This document shows, piece after piece, positions 28,022 to 36,251 of a stretch of DNA of 36,353 nucleotides. Both the position numbers and the translations under genes were made by a program. A model generated the notes under the pieces. The model made no database searches and was not told where the DNA came from. It saw only the letters and a program-made list of their open reading frames with translations. The DNA is from a virus: the IMG/VR virus record IMGVR_UViG_3300025669_000114, positions 1 to 36,353 of that record; one strand, given 5' to 3'. Each line of letters begins with the position of its first letter. The first letter of the stretch is position 1.

Positions 28022-28678
28022 TTATGACGCAGTAAGCATTATATAGTATGGTGTTGAACCTACTACGATTCTCGCTTTATGCGAAAATTTAGTTTCGTCA
28101 TCATCGGCTACTATCATATTTCCTGATGCTACAGTGTGTCCTTGTATTGACAATAAGTTTACGTCATCATCTACATCTGCAATTCCATTCGCGTTTCCGC
28201 TATTTGTAATTTGGATATAAGATAAATTAGTTACTCCGTCTGGATCACTTGCTGCTCCATCTGAATATATTTCTGCCATTAAAGGCGATAAGTTTCCACC
28301 TGTCCAACCAGCGTCATCTGGAATATGCAATGTATTTCTACTTGCTACTCCTAATCCGCTAAGTTCTCCGCTATCAGCAAAGTTTAACGATATGTGTGCT
28401 CCATGAGCAGTTCCACATGCTACATCGTTTATTGTCGTGAATATTCGTGCAGCTTCTCCACCTGCTCCAGCTCCGCTTAAATAAAGTCTTAAATACATTG
28501 CTCGATTGTCACCGCTTGTCGCAGTTGTTTCGAGATAATATTGTAAGAATTTAATGTTTGCAGCTGATGTTGTTATTGGCACAGAACTTGTTCCTGCCAA
28601 TACCATTGGTGAAGATGATGTAAGTCCGTTAGCTCCGCTGTGATTTATCTTTCCAGATATTTCTCCAAATCTTGTCAT
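28022..28678 (-). CDS. Virion structural protein (218 aa)
   Basis: Gly/Ala/Ser-rich beta composition: FGEISGKINHSGANG, FLQYYLETTATSGDNRAMYLRLYLSGAG, ISLNFADSGELSGLG, TPYYIMLTAS. The frame is long and the position after the capsid gene is typical of head surface or head-fibre proteins. Family not recognised. Confidence 0.55.
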   Translation of the reverse strand: MTRFGEISGKINHSGANGLTSSSPMVLAGTSSVPITTSAANIKFLQYYLETTATSGDNRAMYLRLYLSGAGAGGEAARIFTTINDVACGTAHGAHISLNFADSGELSGLGVASRNTLHIPDDAGWTGGNLSPLMAEIYSDGAASDPDGVTNLSYIQITNSGNANGIADVDDDVNLLSIQGHTVASGNMIVADDDETKFSHKARIVVGSTPYYIMLTAS

Positions 28679-28699
28679 TTTAATTTAATAAAATAACAA

Positions 28700-28993
28700 C
28701 TATTTACAACGAAGTACGATGGTCTTTGCTCCAGTATTTGAACCGCCAAGTGTAACTACTAAAACTCCTGAACTTACTACCGTTGTTGGTGCTTCTGATA
28801 CAACTACGCTTCCTGTTGTAGTCTGATCATAAACGTCAATAGATAATAGTTTTGTTGCTCCGTAATCATTCAAGTCGATTTGAACTGTGTCAGTTCCACC
28901 TATTACAGTGGCTGCCAATTCCCACATTAATACCTTAACTCCTGCGTTTGGGGATTCCTGTGTAACTGTTCCTACTTCTCCTAATGCTGTCAT
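28700..28993 (-). CDS. Small capsid decoration-like protein (97 aa)
   Basis: All-beta and rich in Val, Thr and Gly: KVLMWELAATVIGGTDTVQIDLNDYG, GVLVVTLGGSNTGAKTIVLRCK. Directly follows the capsid gene after a T-rich gap, with GGAGG before ATG 28993. Probably abundant on the head. Confidence 0.5.
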   Translation of the reverse strand: MTALGEVGTVTQESPNAGVKVLMWELAATVIGGTDTVQIDLNDYGATKLLSIDVYDQTTTGSVVVSEAPTTVVSSGVLVVTLGGSNTGAKTIVLRCK

Positions 28994-29049
28994 TATTTTT
29001 CCTCCATTTTGTATTTAGTTGTTTTTGTCCTTATCGTGGACGATTCGCC

Positions 29050-29109
29050 TTACAATTTGTCGCCAGTAAGATGACGAAATATTTAAAAAAAAATAAATAA
29101 ATTATTGAT
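29050..29109 (-). terminator. T-rich terminator after major capsid gene
   Basis: Right after the capsid stop, the minus strand reads long A/T with T-runs, then a weak stem. Fits partial termination that sets high capsid mRNA. Confidence 0.4.
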
Positions 29110-30210
29110 TTACAATATGTTGTCGATAAAACTGTTGAAAGCCGGATTTTTCATCACTAGACACTGGTACTGCTTCAAATAAAACTTATCCGAATCGTTG
29201 GTTTTACCCATTGCTTCGTATGTCGTATCTTGTAGTACACGCATCTCGATGTAATCTGTATCAAGGAAGTAAATCTGTTTTGCACCTGAAGTGTTGCTCA
29301 AATATTGTGATGGGATCAACGGTACTGGTCCGACCATAGTTTGAAGTAATACCGCAGATGGAACACCGAATGGCAAAACACCTGAAGGTACGTCACTTGG
29401 AGAATACCGGAACGTGTCCAATATAATCTTTCGAACGTCTCTTACAGCTGAACTTGACCCAATTGCGATTTTAACGTTTCCGCTATCATCGAATGAATAT
29501 TGTACCGCTGTTTCAATGTCATCGTATGTCAATGCTGCGCCGTCCAAATCTTTAACATTTGTTGTTCCCTGTAACTTTACGATACCAGAGAACTCAGTTG
29601 CGTCAGTGGATGCGTCACCATTTACGATTAAACTTTCTTCCAATTCCTTTAATGCTCTTGCTGCAGTTAAGACTCTTAATTGCATAGCGTTAGAGGATGC
29701 AACGTTTCCGAATGCACTTCCACCTAACCCTGAACCAGTACCCTGGAAACCTTCCAATACGAACGCAGGCTGTGCGCTTCGTGCTGGACCAGTAACTCGA
29801 CCAACTGAATAAAGGAATTTTATTGGCGTAGAGTAACGATCAATAGTATCGTTAGTCTCTGCGAATGCCGCGTCTTCGTACGCAGTAAAAGCAGCCCCTT
29901 TTGCAGTAATCTCGTTCCAATCAGCATACATTCCCAAGTTCGTAACTCGAGGAATCAACTCAACCAAAGGTGTTCTCTTCCTAGTCTGATCAATCAGCAT
30001 AGGAGATAAATAAACCGGAATCATTGCATATCCTGCAGTTCCTGGTCCACCTTGTGTTGTGTCAGTGGCTTTCATGTTCGCGTCAGCTCGCATGTCTGAA
30101 CCACTTACTGGGTCCCAATATTTGGTTTTGCTCTTAAGATTAGCGAACGATTGGTAGTAGGCGTCCTGGAAGTCCAGTCCGTCCATATTGCCTGTGAATG
30201 CTTTTCCCAT
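29110..30210 (-). CDS. Major capsid protein, HK97 fold (366 aa)
   Basis: Predicted N-arm, then TPLVELIPRVTNLGMYADWNEITAKGAAFTAYEDAAFAE (E-loop/P-domain start), VGRVTGPAR, LRVLTAARALKELEESLIVNGDAST (spine helix), AVRDVRKIILDT, GVPSAVLLQTMVGPVPLIPS and a last strand. Length and gene order (protease then capsid) fit HK97-type major capsid proteins. No signal for a separate delta domain; a scaffold is attached to the protease. Confidence 0.8.
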   Translation of the reverse strand: MGKAFTGNMDGLDFQDAYYQSFANLKSKTKYWDPVSGSDMRADANMKATDTTQGGPGTAGYAMIPVYLSPMLIDQTRKRTPLVELIPRVTNLGMYADWNEITAKGAAFTAYEDAAFAETNDTIDRYSTPIKFLYSVGRVTGPARSAQPAFVLEGFQGTGSGLGGSAFGNVASSNAMQLRVLTAARALKELEESLIVNGDASTDATEFSGIVKLQGTTNVKDLDGAALTYDDIETAVQYSFDDSGNVKIAIGSSSAVRDVRKIILDTFRYSPSDVPSGVLPFGVPSAVLLQTMVGPVPLIPSQYLSNTSGAKQIYFLDTDYIEMRVLQDTTYEAMGKTNDSDKFYLKQYQCLVMKNPAFNSFIDNIL

Positions 30211-30211
30211 T

Positions 30212-31207
30212 TTAGCAAAGCTCTAAAGGATCAACAGATTTTAAATCAGCTTCTTCTGCTTTTTTCTTATCTTTATCTGGTTCATTGTTGCTCAAGGACT
30301 TATGTACTGGTGTTTTCAAAGCTAATGTAATCTTTGCAAGTTCGCTTTTCATTTCTGATTGAGCTTCCTTCATAGCTACATTGTCTTTTGCTACAACGTC
30401 GTACTTTTCGTTCATGGACTTCAATTCACTTGATATAGATTTTAGCATTTCAACTGATTTTGCTTCAACGTCTTCAGAATCGTTCTGACTTTCGTCGTTA
30501 GATTCGTCTTCGTTTTCTTTGTCTGTCATCTTAGAATTTTTTGTGTGTAATTTAGTTATATCTTCCGTTTTATCGGTTGAATGTGATTTGACTTCTAGCT
30601 GTCCTTCTACGCTTGGGTCTAAGTCTTTTCTTTTCTTGTATTCTTCTAGAGCGTCCATTGACTTTGTTGAAATTTCTACCATCTGGGCTTTGGTGTTGCA
30701 TGGGTTTCCTGTCATTGCTACGTTCAATAAAATAACATCGTTCAACATTCGAATAGCCTTGCCTTCTCTTTGTTCGTAGGATATGTCGGTTGGTAAAAAT
30801 GCAACTGAGAAAGCATCTAGGTATTTTTCCACTAAGTTTCCCTTGATTGATTTGTAGTTTGGATTGTGTCTGTTTATTTCACACTTGACACTTGTTGAGT
30901 ATCTTCCTTCTCCTAAATCTTTAACGGTAGCGTCGATTATCTTTCCGGCTGGAATCTTGGTCTTGTTAATTTCTTTCTCTTCGTGTGAATCTCCTTTAAA
31001 CGCTTCGTGCTCCAAATCTAATTTCATATTACGATCTAATATCTGAGTTTGCATGCTTTCCTGACAGGCTTTAGTCATTATGTCATTTACGAAGTCTATG
31101 TCGTTTGTAGAAATATCCCCCTCGACAAATAGGTGCTCTTCTCCCTTCAGATTAACTATATTTACGTTCAAGGGAGTTGTAAATGTGAAACTTGCTTCTT
31201 GATTCAT
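30212..31207 (-). CDS. Prohead protease with scaffold-like tail (331 aa)
   Basis: Protease part ~1-190: LDLEHEAF (catalytic His), PAGKI, KYLDAFSVAFLPTD (catalytic Ser) and LLNVAMTGNPCN (cf. ..SLVxxPANP), as in S78/U35 proteases. Residues ~225-330 are acidic, Lys/Glu-rich coiled coil, a scaffold module. A TATA box (31229-31238) about 26 nt upstream predicts a leaderless start at ATG 31207. Cleaves scaffold and capsid N-termini during head maturation. Confidence 0.8.
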   Translation of the reverse strand: MNQEASFTFTTPLNVNIVNLKGEEHLFVEGDISTNDIDFVNDIMTKACQESMQTQILDRNMKLDLEHEAFKGDSHEEKEINKTKIPAGKIIDATVKDLGEGRYSTSVKCEINRHNPNYKSIKGNLVEKYLDAFSVAFLPTDISYEQREGKAIRMLNDVILLNVAMTGNPCNTKAQMVEISTKSMDALEEYKKRKDLDPSVEGQLEVKSHSTDKTEDITKLHTKNSKMTDKENEDESNDESQNDSEDVEAKSVEMLKSISSELKSMNEKYDVVAKDNVAMKEAQSEMKSELAKITLALKTPVHKSLSNNEPDKDKKKAEEADLKSVDPLELC

Positions 31208-31228
31208 GATTTGTTTAAATCAAAATAT

Positions 31229-31238
31229 GTTATAAACC
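31229..31238 (-). promoter_or_regulatory. TATA box of the protease-capsid unit
   Basis: GGTTTATAAC on the minus strand, centred about 26 nt above ATG 31207, giving a leaderless mRNA for the protease and capsid genes. Confidence 0.55.
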
Positions 31239-31359
31239 TACTTTCAAAAATTTAGAAGGATTATTCTAATAATAATATGGCCCATATCCACATCCAAAGT
31301 ATTAATACACATGGTGTTCCTATTCCTAATATTATTCCAGCTGTTATCTTTTCATGATT

Positions 31360-31667
31360 ATAAAATGTGGTTCAGGCTTACACCCCTATATTTGAGCCTC
31401 CCGCACAAAAGCTAGGATAGGGCTTTCCCACATTCCCAGTCTTTCCCGGTGTCAAGATAGGCAACCTATCCGAACGCTCTTGGTAGAACCAAAGCAAACG
31501 GCAGGATTCGAACCTGCAAGCTCCTGCCTTCTCCACAGTGACTCGGAAGCGGTTTATAGCTTCGGGGTATGTCTTCAGGGTTTAACGCTCGTCTGCTCTC
31601 TTAGTCTGTAGCCTTTGAGTATGAACATGGGGGAAACGGGTCTGTTCCTGCCCCATGAGTATGAATA
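31360..31667 (-). ncRNA. Structured RNA with tRNA-like T-arm, own promoter
   Basis: No protein-coding frame. The predicted 5' end is ~27 nt below the extended promoter. Elements: stem CATGGGG/CCCCATG (31657-31651 with 31632-31626); AGAGCAGACG/CGTTTGCTTT, a 10-bp helix with two G-U pairs (31599-31590 with 31500-31491), enclosing GCAGG-TTCGAAT-CCTGC (31517-31501), a perfect T-arm; hairpin GATAGG-TTG-CCTATC; AATGTGG/CCACATT closing the 3' domain. No D-loop GG, so not a normal tRNA, and no RNase P, SRP or tmRNA signature found. Confidence 0.55.
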
Positions 31668-31696
31668 AATATAACAGTCTATTCGCCTTTTTAAAA
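31664..31696 (-). promoter_or_regulatory. Extended early promoter, copy 4 (RNA gene)
   Basis: CTTTTTAAAAAGGCGAATAGAC followed by TGTTATATT; same architecture as the three early promoters, here before the structured RNA inside the late region. Confidence 0.6.
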
Positions 31697-31703
31697 GTTT
31701 CTA

Positions 31704-31979
31704 CTAGAACCCTACAACTCGTTTCTTATCTTTAGTATATGATAGTTCTCCGGTTTTTTTGTCCCTATAATATTTCACTATGTGGTCAAGAAGATATGAG
31801 TTTGTTTCTTTGACGTACTTGTTATGAGATTTAATCATACTGACATATAACCCAACATATTTGACTATCTCCTTGTCTTTTGGTTTTAGGTTTTCCTGGA
31901 GTATTTTTAAATCTTCATTCAAATTACCTCCGATTCTATTGACTTCGTGAATACTAATTTCTTCTAGACTTTCTTTCAT
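31704..31979 (-). CDS. Hypothetical helical protein (91 aa)
   Basis: ATG 31979 lies 26 nt inside the end of the protease gene. Predicted mainly helical, with charged N-terminus and YYRDKKTGELSYTKDKKRVVGF at the end. Not recognised. The structured-RNA promoter follows immediately. Confidence 0.55.
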   Translation of the reverse strand: MKESLEEISIHEVNRIGGNLNEDLKILQENLKPKDKEIVKYVGLYVSMIKSHNKYVKETNSYLLDHIVKYYRDKKTGELSYTKDKKRVVGF

Positions 31980-32709
31980 GTATCGGTTTTGTAACGACTC
32001 CTTTTAATCGTTCAATTTCATCTAAGTACAACCCAATCTTATTAATATATCCAAATCTGTTCGCTGCGTCATATCTTCCCAGTCCTATTAATTCACCTTT
32101 ATCGTTTAATACAGGGCTTCCAGAATCTCCACCAAATAAACTAAAGTCAACTCCAAACACATGTTCTCTATCTCCGAGTTTATCAGTCATTCCGTCTAAG
32201 TCTGAAACATAACCGTGTCTTATGTTAGTTCCTTGTAGTGCTGGATTTCCAACGATATAAATTTTATCTCCGTATTTGACATCACTTCTATTTGGTATTG
32301 CTGGAAGGTTTTTATATACTCTACCTTTTGATTTTGCTATAAGTACATCTGTATGAAAATTCTCATACATTATTTCAAACGGCACTTCTCCAATCTTCAT
32401 TTCTTTATTTGTTATATCAATTTCAATATCCATCATTCCGAATGGTGTCTTTGTTTTTATCTGTTCTAATGATTGGCAGATATGAGCAGTTGTGATATAA
32501 TAATCATTAACAAAAAATCCAACACCACCCTGTTTTCGTTTTCCTTCTACTGAGTCTGCTGTGTAATTAGCAATGTGAATATCTTTTGGCATGTTATAAA
32601 TTTTTTCTTCTATGTCTTTTTGGCTGTTTTGTTCTAAGTATTCTAATCCTTGAGTTAATGTTAATCCAGACATACCCAACCACAATAAAAATTCTCTTCT
32701 ATTTATCAT
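31954..32709 (-). CDS. Tat-exported trypsin-like serine protease (251 aa)
   Basis: ATG 32709 is chosen for GGAGAG upstream. The N-terminus MINRREFLLWLGMSGLTL has the twin-arginine motif R-R-E-F-L and a hydrophobic stretch. Catalytic triad of chymotrypsin-fold proteases: YYITTAHICQ (His ~76), ENFHTDVLIAK (Asp ~121) and FSLFGGDSGSPVLND (Ser ~200). A serine protease of HtrA/trypsin type acting outside the cell membrane or in the virion is predicted. Unusual among head genes. Confidence 0.7.
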   Translation of the reverse strand: MINRREFLLWLGMSGLTLTQGLEYLEQNSQKDIEEKIYNMPKDIHIANYTADSVEGKRKQGGVGFFVNDYYITTAHICQSLEQIKTKTPFGMMDIEIDITNKEMKIGEVPFEIMYENFHTDVLIAKSKGRVYKNLPAIPNRSDVKYGDKIYIVGNPALQGTNIRHGYVSDLDGMTDKLGDREHVFGVDFSLFGGDSGSPVLNDKGELIGLGRYDAANRFGYINKIGLYLDEIERLKGVVTKPIHERKSRRN

Positions 32710-32941
32710 TTTGCCACTCTCCAATCCTTTCCATATAATGAGCATAAGTTCCAGATACTTCGAATGGTTTTGTTACAACTTCAAAATCATCAAACCAAAT
32801 ATAATCAAAAGCATTTCTTAAAAACATTCTTTGGTCACCATCCATCCATATCTTATAAATAGGTATCATCTTAATTGGATGAGTCTTTTCAGCTTTCTTA
32901 ACGTTGTAAAGCATAGCTTCTATATTTTGATTTTTTCTCAT
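32699..32941 (-). CDS. Hypothetical aromatic protein (80 aa)
   Basis: ATG 32941 abuts the phosphoesterase stop. Contains WMDGDQRMFLRNAFDYIWFDDFEVV, rich in Trp, Phe and Asp. No family recognised. Overlaps the next gene by about 11 nt. Confidence 0.55.
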   Translation of the reverse strand: MRKNQNIEAMLYNVKKAEKTHPIKMIPIYKIWMDGDQRMFLRNAFDYIWFDDFEVVTKPFEVSGTYAHYMERIGEWQNDK

Positions 32942-33792
32942 TATAAACTTACTCTGATTCTTTTTTCAAGTCCAGACAACTTCAGCTTAGGTGAACCTTT
33001 TCTGGCTGGCTCCATACTCATTATGTGCGCGTAACCACCCCAGTGATCTAAATAACTTCCAGTAATAATGTAATGCTTTTGATGTTCTTCAATGTTCTTT
33101 GTGCTCTTGTTAACTTTGTAGTAATTCTGAGTATGATGACTTAATTGATGTAAGTGTCCTTGTGCATAAACATCCACGTCAATCATGTTTGCTAGTTTGA
33201 TTGTGTTTGCTATTTTGGTATGAGGTAGTCTTGCTCCACTAGAACCGTGTGTTGTATAAAGTGTATAGCTTTGTTTTCCTACTCTTAATATGTGTGCGGC
33301 TCCAACTCCCAAATAAGGAATTTTTAACATCTGTGCGAATATTTTGGATAGATTTACCCCGGATGAATTGTGTACTCTTGCTTCATGGTTTCCGATGTGG
33401 TTTCCGATTATCAATCCTGCGTCTGCCATGGGTTTGTATAATTCAACACACTTTTCTAGTTGTTCTTGGACTATCTCGTTTTGTTCGTAGACTCCTGCAC
33501 CCACACTTGTTTTTGTGGCAGTTTCCATTTCGTCTCCCATTAAGATAATTGGAATATTATTATCGTAGCACCAGTCTAAATTCTTTCTGTGAGTCTTTTC
33601 ATCGTAGAACTTTGAACCTATGTGCTCGTCACCCATTAGAACTATTGTTTGTTTGTCCACATCGAATTTAGTAACATTTACCTTTCTGCCCATATTGTCT
33701 CTTACAGCAGCGTTTTCCCATGCTTGCTTTTCTTTAACCTTTTTACCTATTGCTAGGTCTTTGGCTATTTGGCTTTTTGGTGTGTTTCCCAT
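32941..33792 (-). CDS. Calcineurin-like metallophosphoesterase (283 aa)
   Basis: All five metal motifs are readable: GDEHIGS (D-x-H type), MGDEME, GNHIGNHE, YTTHGSSG and GHLHQ (about residues 54, 86, 128-134, 177 and 208). Substrate could be DNA, nucleotides or phosphoproteins. It sits between portal-MuF and the protease, so it might be injected, a virion component, or host-modifying. Confidence 0.75.
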   Translation of the reverse strand: MGNTPKSQIAKDLAIGKKVKEKQAWENAAVRDNMGRKVNVTKFDVDKQTIVLMGDEHIGSKFYDEKTHRKNLDWCYDNNIPIILMGDEMETATKTSVGAGVYEQNEIVQEQLEKCVELYKPMADAGLIIGNHIGNHEARVHNSSGVNLSKIFAQMLKIPYLGVGAAHILRVGKQSYTLYTTHGSSGARLPHTKIANTIKLANMIDVDVYAQGHLHQLSHHTQNYYKVNKSTKNIEEHQKHYIITGSYLDHWGGYAHIMSMEPARKGSPKLKLSGLEKRIRVSL

Positions 33793-33793
33793 T

Positions 33794-36139
33794 TTATTCT
33801 TCTTCGATGAATATCATCGTACTTCTACAATTTACATGACTAGGTGGAGATTGACCTTCCCAACCACTACTTGAATCTTTGAAGTTGTCGTCTAATCCTA
33901 TTGTTTGGCCGTCTAGTCTCTTACATAATTCTGAGGTTCGGTCGTCCTCGTGTGTTAACCATTGCTTTTTGTAATCCATACCGCTTGACTTCATTGCCAA
34001 TAACCTTCCGTTGTTTTCTGCTCGGTTTGTTTCTGTTCTGGCAATCATGCTTGCTCGGTTGTTTCCTACGTTGAATACTTTAGTCACTCGTTTCTTTAGT
34101 TTTGTGATTCCTTCTCCGTTGATTATTCCTCTAGATAACTCGGCCCTCAAATCATTTGCTACTTCTTCGGTCATCTCCTTAATGTTCTCGAATGTTTGGT
34201 CTTGGAGGAACTCTACGGCTTTGTTGTTTACTGGTAAATTCTGGCCGATTTGTTTTTCTGATTTGTCCCATCCAAAGTTAAACTCCATACTGATAACTTC
34301 ATTGACTATCTTTTTGAATGAGAAGATTTCGAATATCTTTTTGATAATGCCGGGTATATCATCTATTCCTTTAATCTGCAATAGTGTTTCTGGTTTGTTT
34401 TGGTCATCTAGTAATTCGAACACCTTTGTTTTGTTCTTTCTTAGTAGGTCTAAAATTCTTTTCTTTAGCTTCTTTTCGGAGTTGCCCGTCTCTTCGTTTG
34501 ATACGAGTACGGTTGGGGAGTCTGTTGTTTGGGCTTTCTTAATATCCTTTGGTTTATCGCCCTTTGCTGGTTTGCCTGTCATTTTGTCTCGAGTGTCTTG
34601 GCTATCTCTGTTGATTTTGTCTGATGCGCTTTGTAGTGGATTGTCTGTTAAAATATCTCGGTCGGCTGTTTGCTGTCTGTCGCTTCGCATTGAGCCTGTT
34701 TCATCGCCGCCTTCAAGTGCATCTAGTCCTTCCGCATTTCTAATCTCATTGACTGTTTTTAGGTCTGCGTCGGTTTGTAATTTGTAAAGTCCCCACTTCT
34801 TTGTTTCCTCATCAATATCGAAAATCTTGTATTTGTATCTTATTCCCTCAACTCCGAACTCCGGGATGATTTCTGTGTTTACGTGGTATTCGATTAGTCT
34901 TAGTAATGGATAAATGATTCTTTTCTTTGCAACAGAAGTTTGAACTATTTGGTTGGCGCTTCCCTTTGCGTCCTCCGTAAATCCCAACTCTGTTGCAGTT
35001 ATACCAAAGGCTCCCCAGACTAATTTGCTCCACCATTTTTGACTTTCGATTAATTCTAATTCTTGGTTTGTGAATCCTATTCTCTCGAACTTTGGCATCT
35101 TGTTGACCATTGGTAATTTGTGGTTTGCTCTCTTCCAGTTGCCTAGCGTATCTTGAACCCTTTGTTGTTGAATCCACTGTGTTCCAAACGCCTTCAAATC
35201 CTCAGCATTCATCCCTTCTAATCCCAAGACTCCTGGAGGGATTGAATTGTCGTTGAAATATTCCAATTGACTCTCCACTGCATAAATTAGTGTCTGAACT
35301 GTTTTTGCCAAAACCTCCATAGATGAACGTCCGTATAAATTGTCTGTTCGTACTTTCTTTTCTAACCACACTATTTCTCGCCTTCCGAACGGAATTGGTC
35401 TGGCACCTGTGTTGAATCCATATTGAAAATATGCGCCTTCTTCTTGGGCTTCGACTGCATCCATTTCCATTTGAATGGCTGGATAGTCCATCTGTTGGGT
35501 TTGTTCTGCGCCTTCTCCTAAAATATTCTTCATTAAAATTAAGTCTGCTCTGGTTGTATAAAAACCATAAGGATCAGGATTCTTTGTGAAGGCCATTCCG
35601 TCTCTAGCGCAAATTTCTACCATTTCGCCAAACATATTAAACACCTTAACAATGATTCCCGAGTTAAGTTCCAGTAAATCTGGCAACATCATTCGAACAA
35701 TCATCTCCCAACTTTCTTTGTTTGTATTTGGATTATGGAAGAACTCTTGAATACGCTCGACATCGCTTTCTTTGCCTGGTACTTCATTGCCGGCACGATC
35801 CTCTGCGACTATTTCCCACTCAACTGAACACACCTCATCTATAATTGCCGTCACACACATATCAACATAAATACTCGCTGCTAATTGTCTATAGTAATTA
35901 AGGTCTTTGTATCTAGGATAACCAAACGGTGCCTTATAGAAGAAGTTTGGAATATATGCTTTTGGGAGTCCGTCTCTTGTCTCCTCATAAACAGTCACAG
36001 CATTTTCACCTTTTGGTGCTTGAATTTGTTGGGCTTTGTTGTACGGTCCTGGCGTACGTCTGCCTAACGGTTGCAGAACTGATTCACTGCCGATTTCCCA
36101 GGGGCAGTTTGAAAATATCGACGCTGATTTTCTTTCCAT
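33794..36139 (-). CDS. Portal-MuF fusion protein (781 aa)
   Basis: Portal domain, about 1-500: KAYIPNFFYKAPFGYPRYKDL, AASIYVDMCVTAIIDEV, GRSSMEVLAKTVQTLIYAVESQLEY, AKGSANQIVQTSVAKKRIIYPLLRL. A charged linker (~500-560) follows. C-terminal MuF-like head-morphogenesis domain, about 670-781: MIARTETNRAENNG, KQWLTHEDDRTSELCKRLDGQTI and PPSHVNCRSTMIF, the family signature. Forms the DNA-entry vertex. No clear ribosome site; two TATA boxes lie upstream at 36206-36238. Confidence 0.85.
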   Translation of the reverse strand: MERKSASIFSNCPWEIGSESVLQPLGRRTPGPYNKAQQIQAPKGENAVTVYEETRDGLPKAYIPNFFYKAPFGYPRYKDLNYYRQLAASIYVDMCVTAIIDEVCSVEWEIVAEDRAGNEVPGKESDVERIQEFFHNPNTNKESWEMIVRMMLPDLLELNSGIIVKVFNMFGEMVEICARDGMAFTKNPDPYGFYTTRADLILMKNILGEGAEQTQQMDYPAIQMEMDAVEAQEEGAYFQYGFNTGARPIPFGRREIVWLEKKVRTDNLYGRSSMEVLAKTVQTLIYAVESQLEYFNDNSIPPGVLGLEGMNAEDLKAFGTQWIQQQRVQDTLGNWKRANHKLPMVNKMPKFERIGFTNQELELIESQKWWSKLVWGAFGITATELGFTEDAKGSANQIVQTSVAKKRIIYPLLRLIEYHVNTEIIPEFGVEGIRYKYKIFDIDEETKKWGLYKLQTDADLKTVNEIRNAEGLDALEGGDETGSMRSDRQQTADRDILTDNPLQSASDKINRDSQDTRDKMTGKPAKGDKPKDIKKAQTTDSPTVLVSNEETGNSEKKLKKRILDLLRKNKTKVFELLDDQNKPETLLQIKGIDDIPGIIKKIFEIFSFKKIVNEVISMEFNFGWDKSEKQIGQNLPVNNKAVEFLQDQTFENIKEMTEEVANDLRAELSRGIINGEGITKLKKRVTKVFNVGNNRASMIARTETNRAENNGRLLAMKSSGMDYKKQWLTHEDDRTSELCKRLDGQTIGLDDNFKDSSSGWEGQSPPSHVNCRSTMIFIEEE

Positions 36140-36149
36140 AAATGTGAGG

Positions 36150-36203
36150 TTAAGATGGGCAATCTTGATGAAGTTCTATTTGACTGTATTTCTTAGTCTT
36201 CAT
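36150..36203 (-). CDS. 17-residue leader peptide, tentative
   Basis: ATG 36203 lies about 28 nt below TATA TTTATATTAAA (36228-36238). MKTKKYSQIELHQDCPS ends 10 nt before the portal ATG. Might be a leaderless peptide coupling portal translation, or spurious. Confidence 0.25.
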   Translation of the reverse strand: MKTKKYSQIELHQDCPS

Positions 36204-36205
36204 AA

Positions 36206-36238
36206 TTTTATAAACGTTGTTGTCATTTAATATAAACT
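36206..36238 (-). promoter_or_regulatory. Tandem TATA boxes of the late operon
   Basis: TTTATAAAATT (36206-36215) and TTTATATTAAA (36228-36238) on the minus strand. One would start the mRNA near 36205, the other near 36184, 45 nt above the portal ATG. Late promoter inferred from position. Confidence 0.5.
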
Positions 36239-36251
36239 ATTATTCTAGAAA

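Noticed and set aside
31493-31596. Canonical tRNA gene
   Set aside because: A perfect T-arm and acceptor-like helix exist, but no D-arm with GG, no convincing anticodon stem and too many bases between. Kept as tRNA-like RNA only.
31360-31667. RNase P RNA, SRP RNA, tmRNA or group I intron
   Set aside because: I looked for the conserved cores (GAGGAAAGUCC, GGAAGGGAGCAG, the tmRNA 5' end, group I P/Q/R/S) and did not find them. Infernal would decide.
34011-34787. 258-codon plus-strand frame opposite the portal gene
   Set aside because: It is the antisense shadow of the portal-MuF gene: Ser/Phe/Leu-rich, no domain, no ribosome site or TATA box on that strand.
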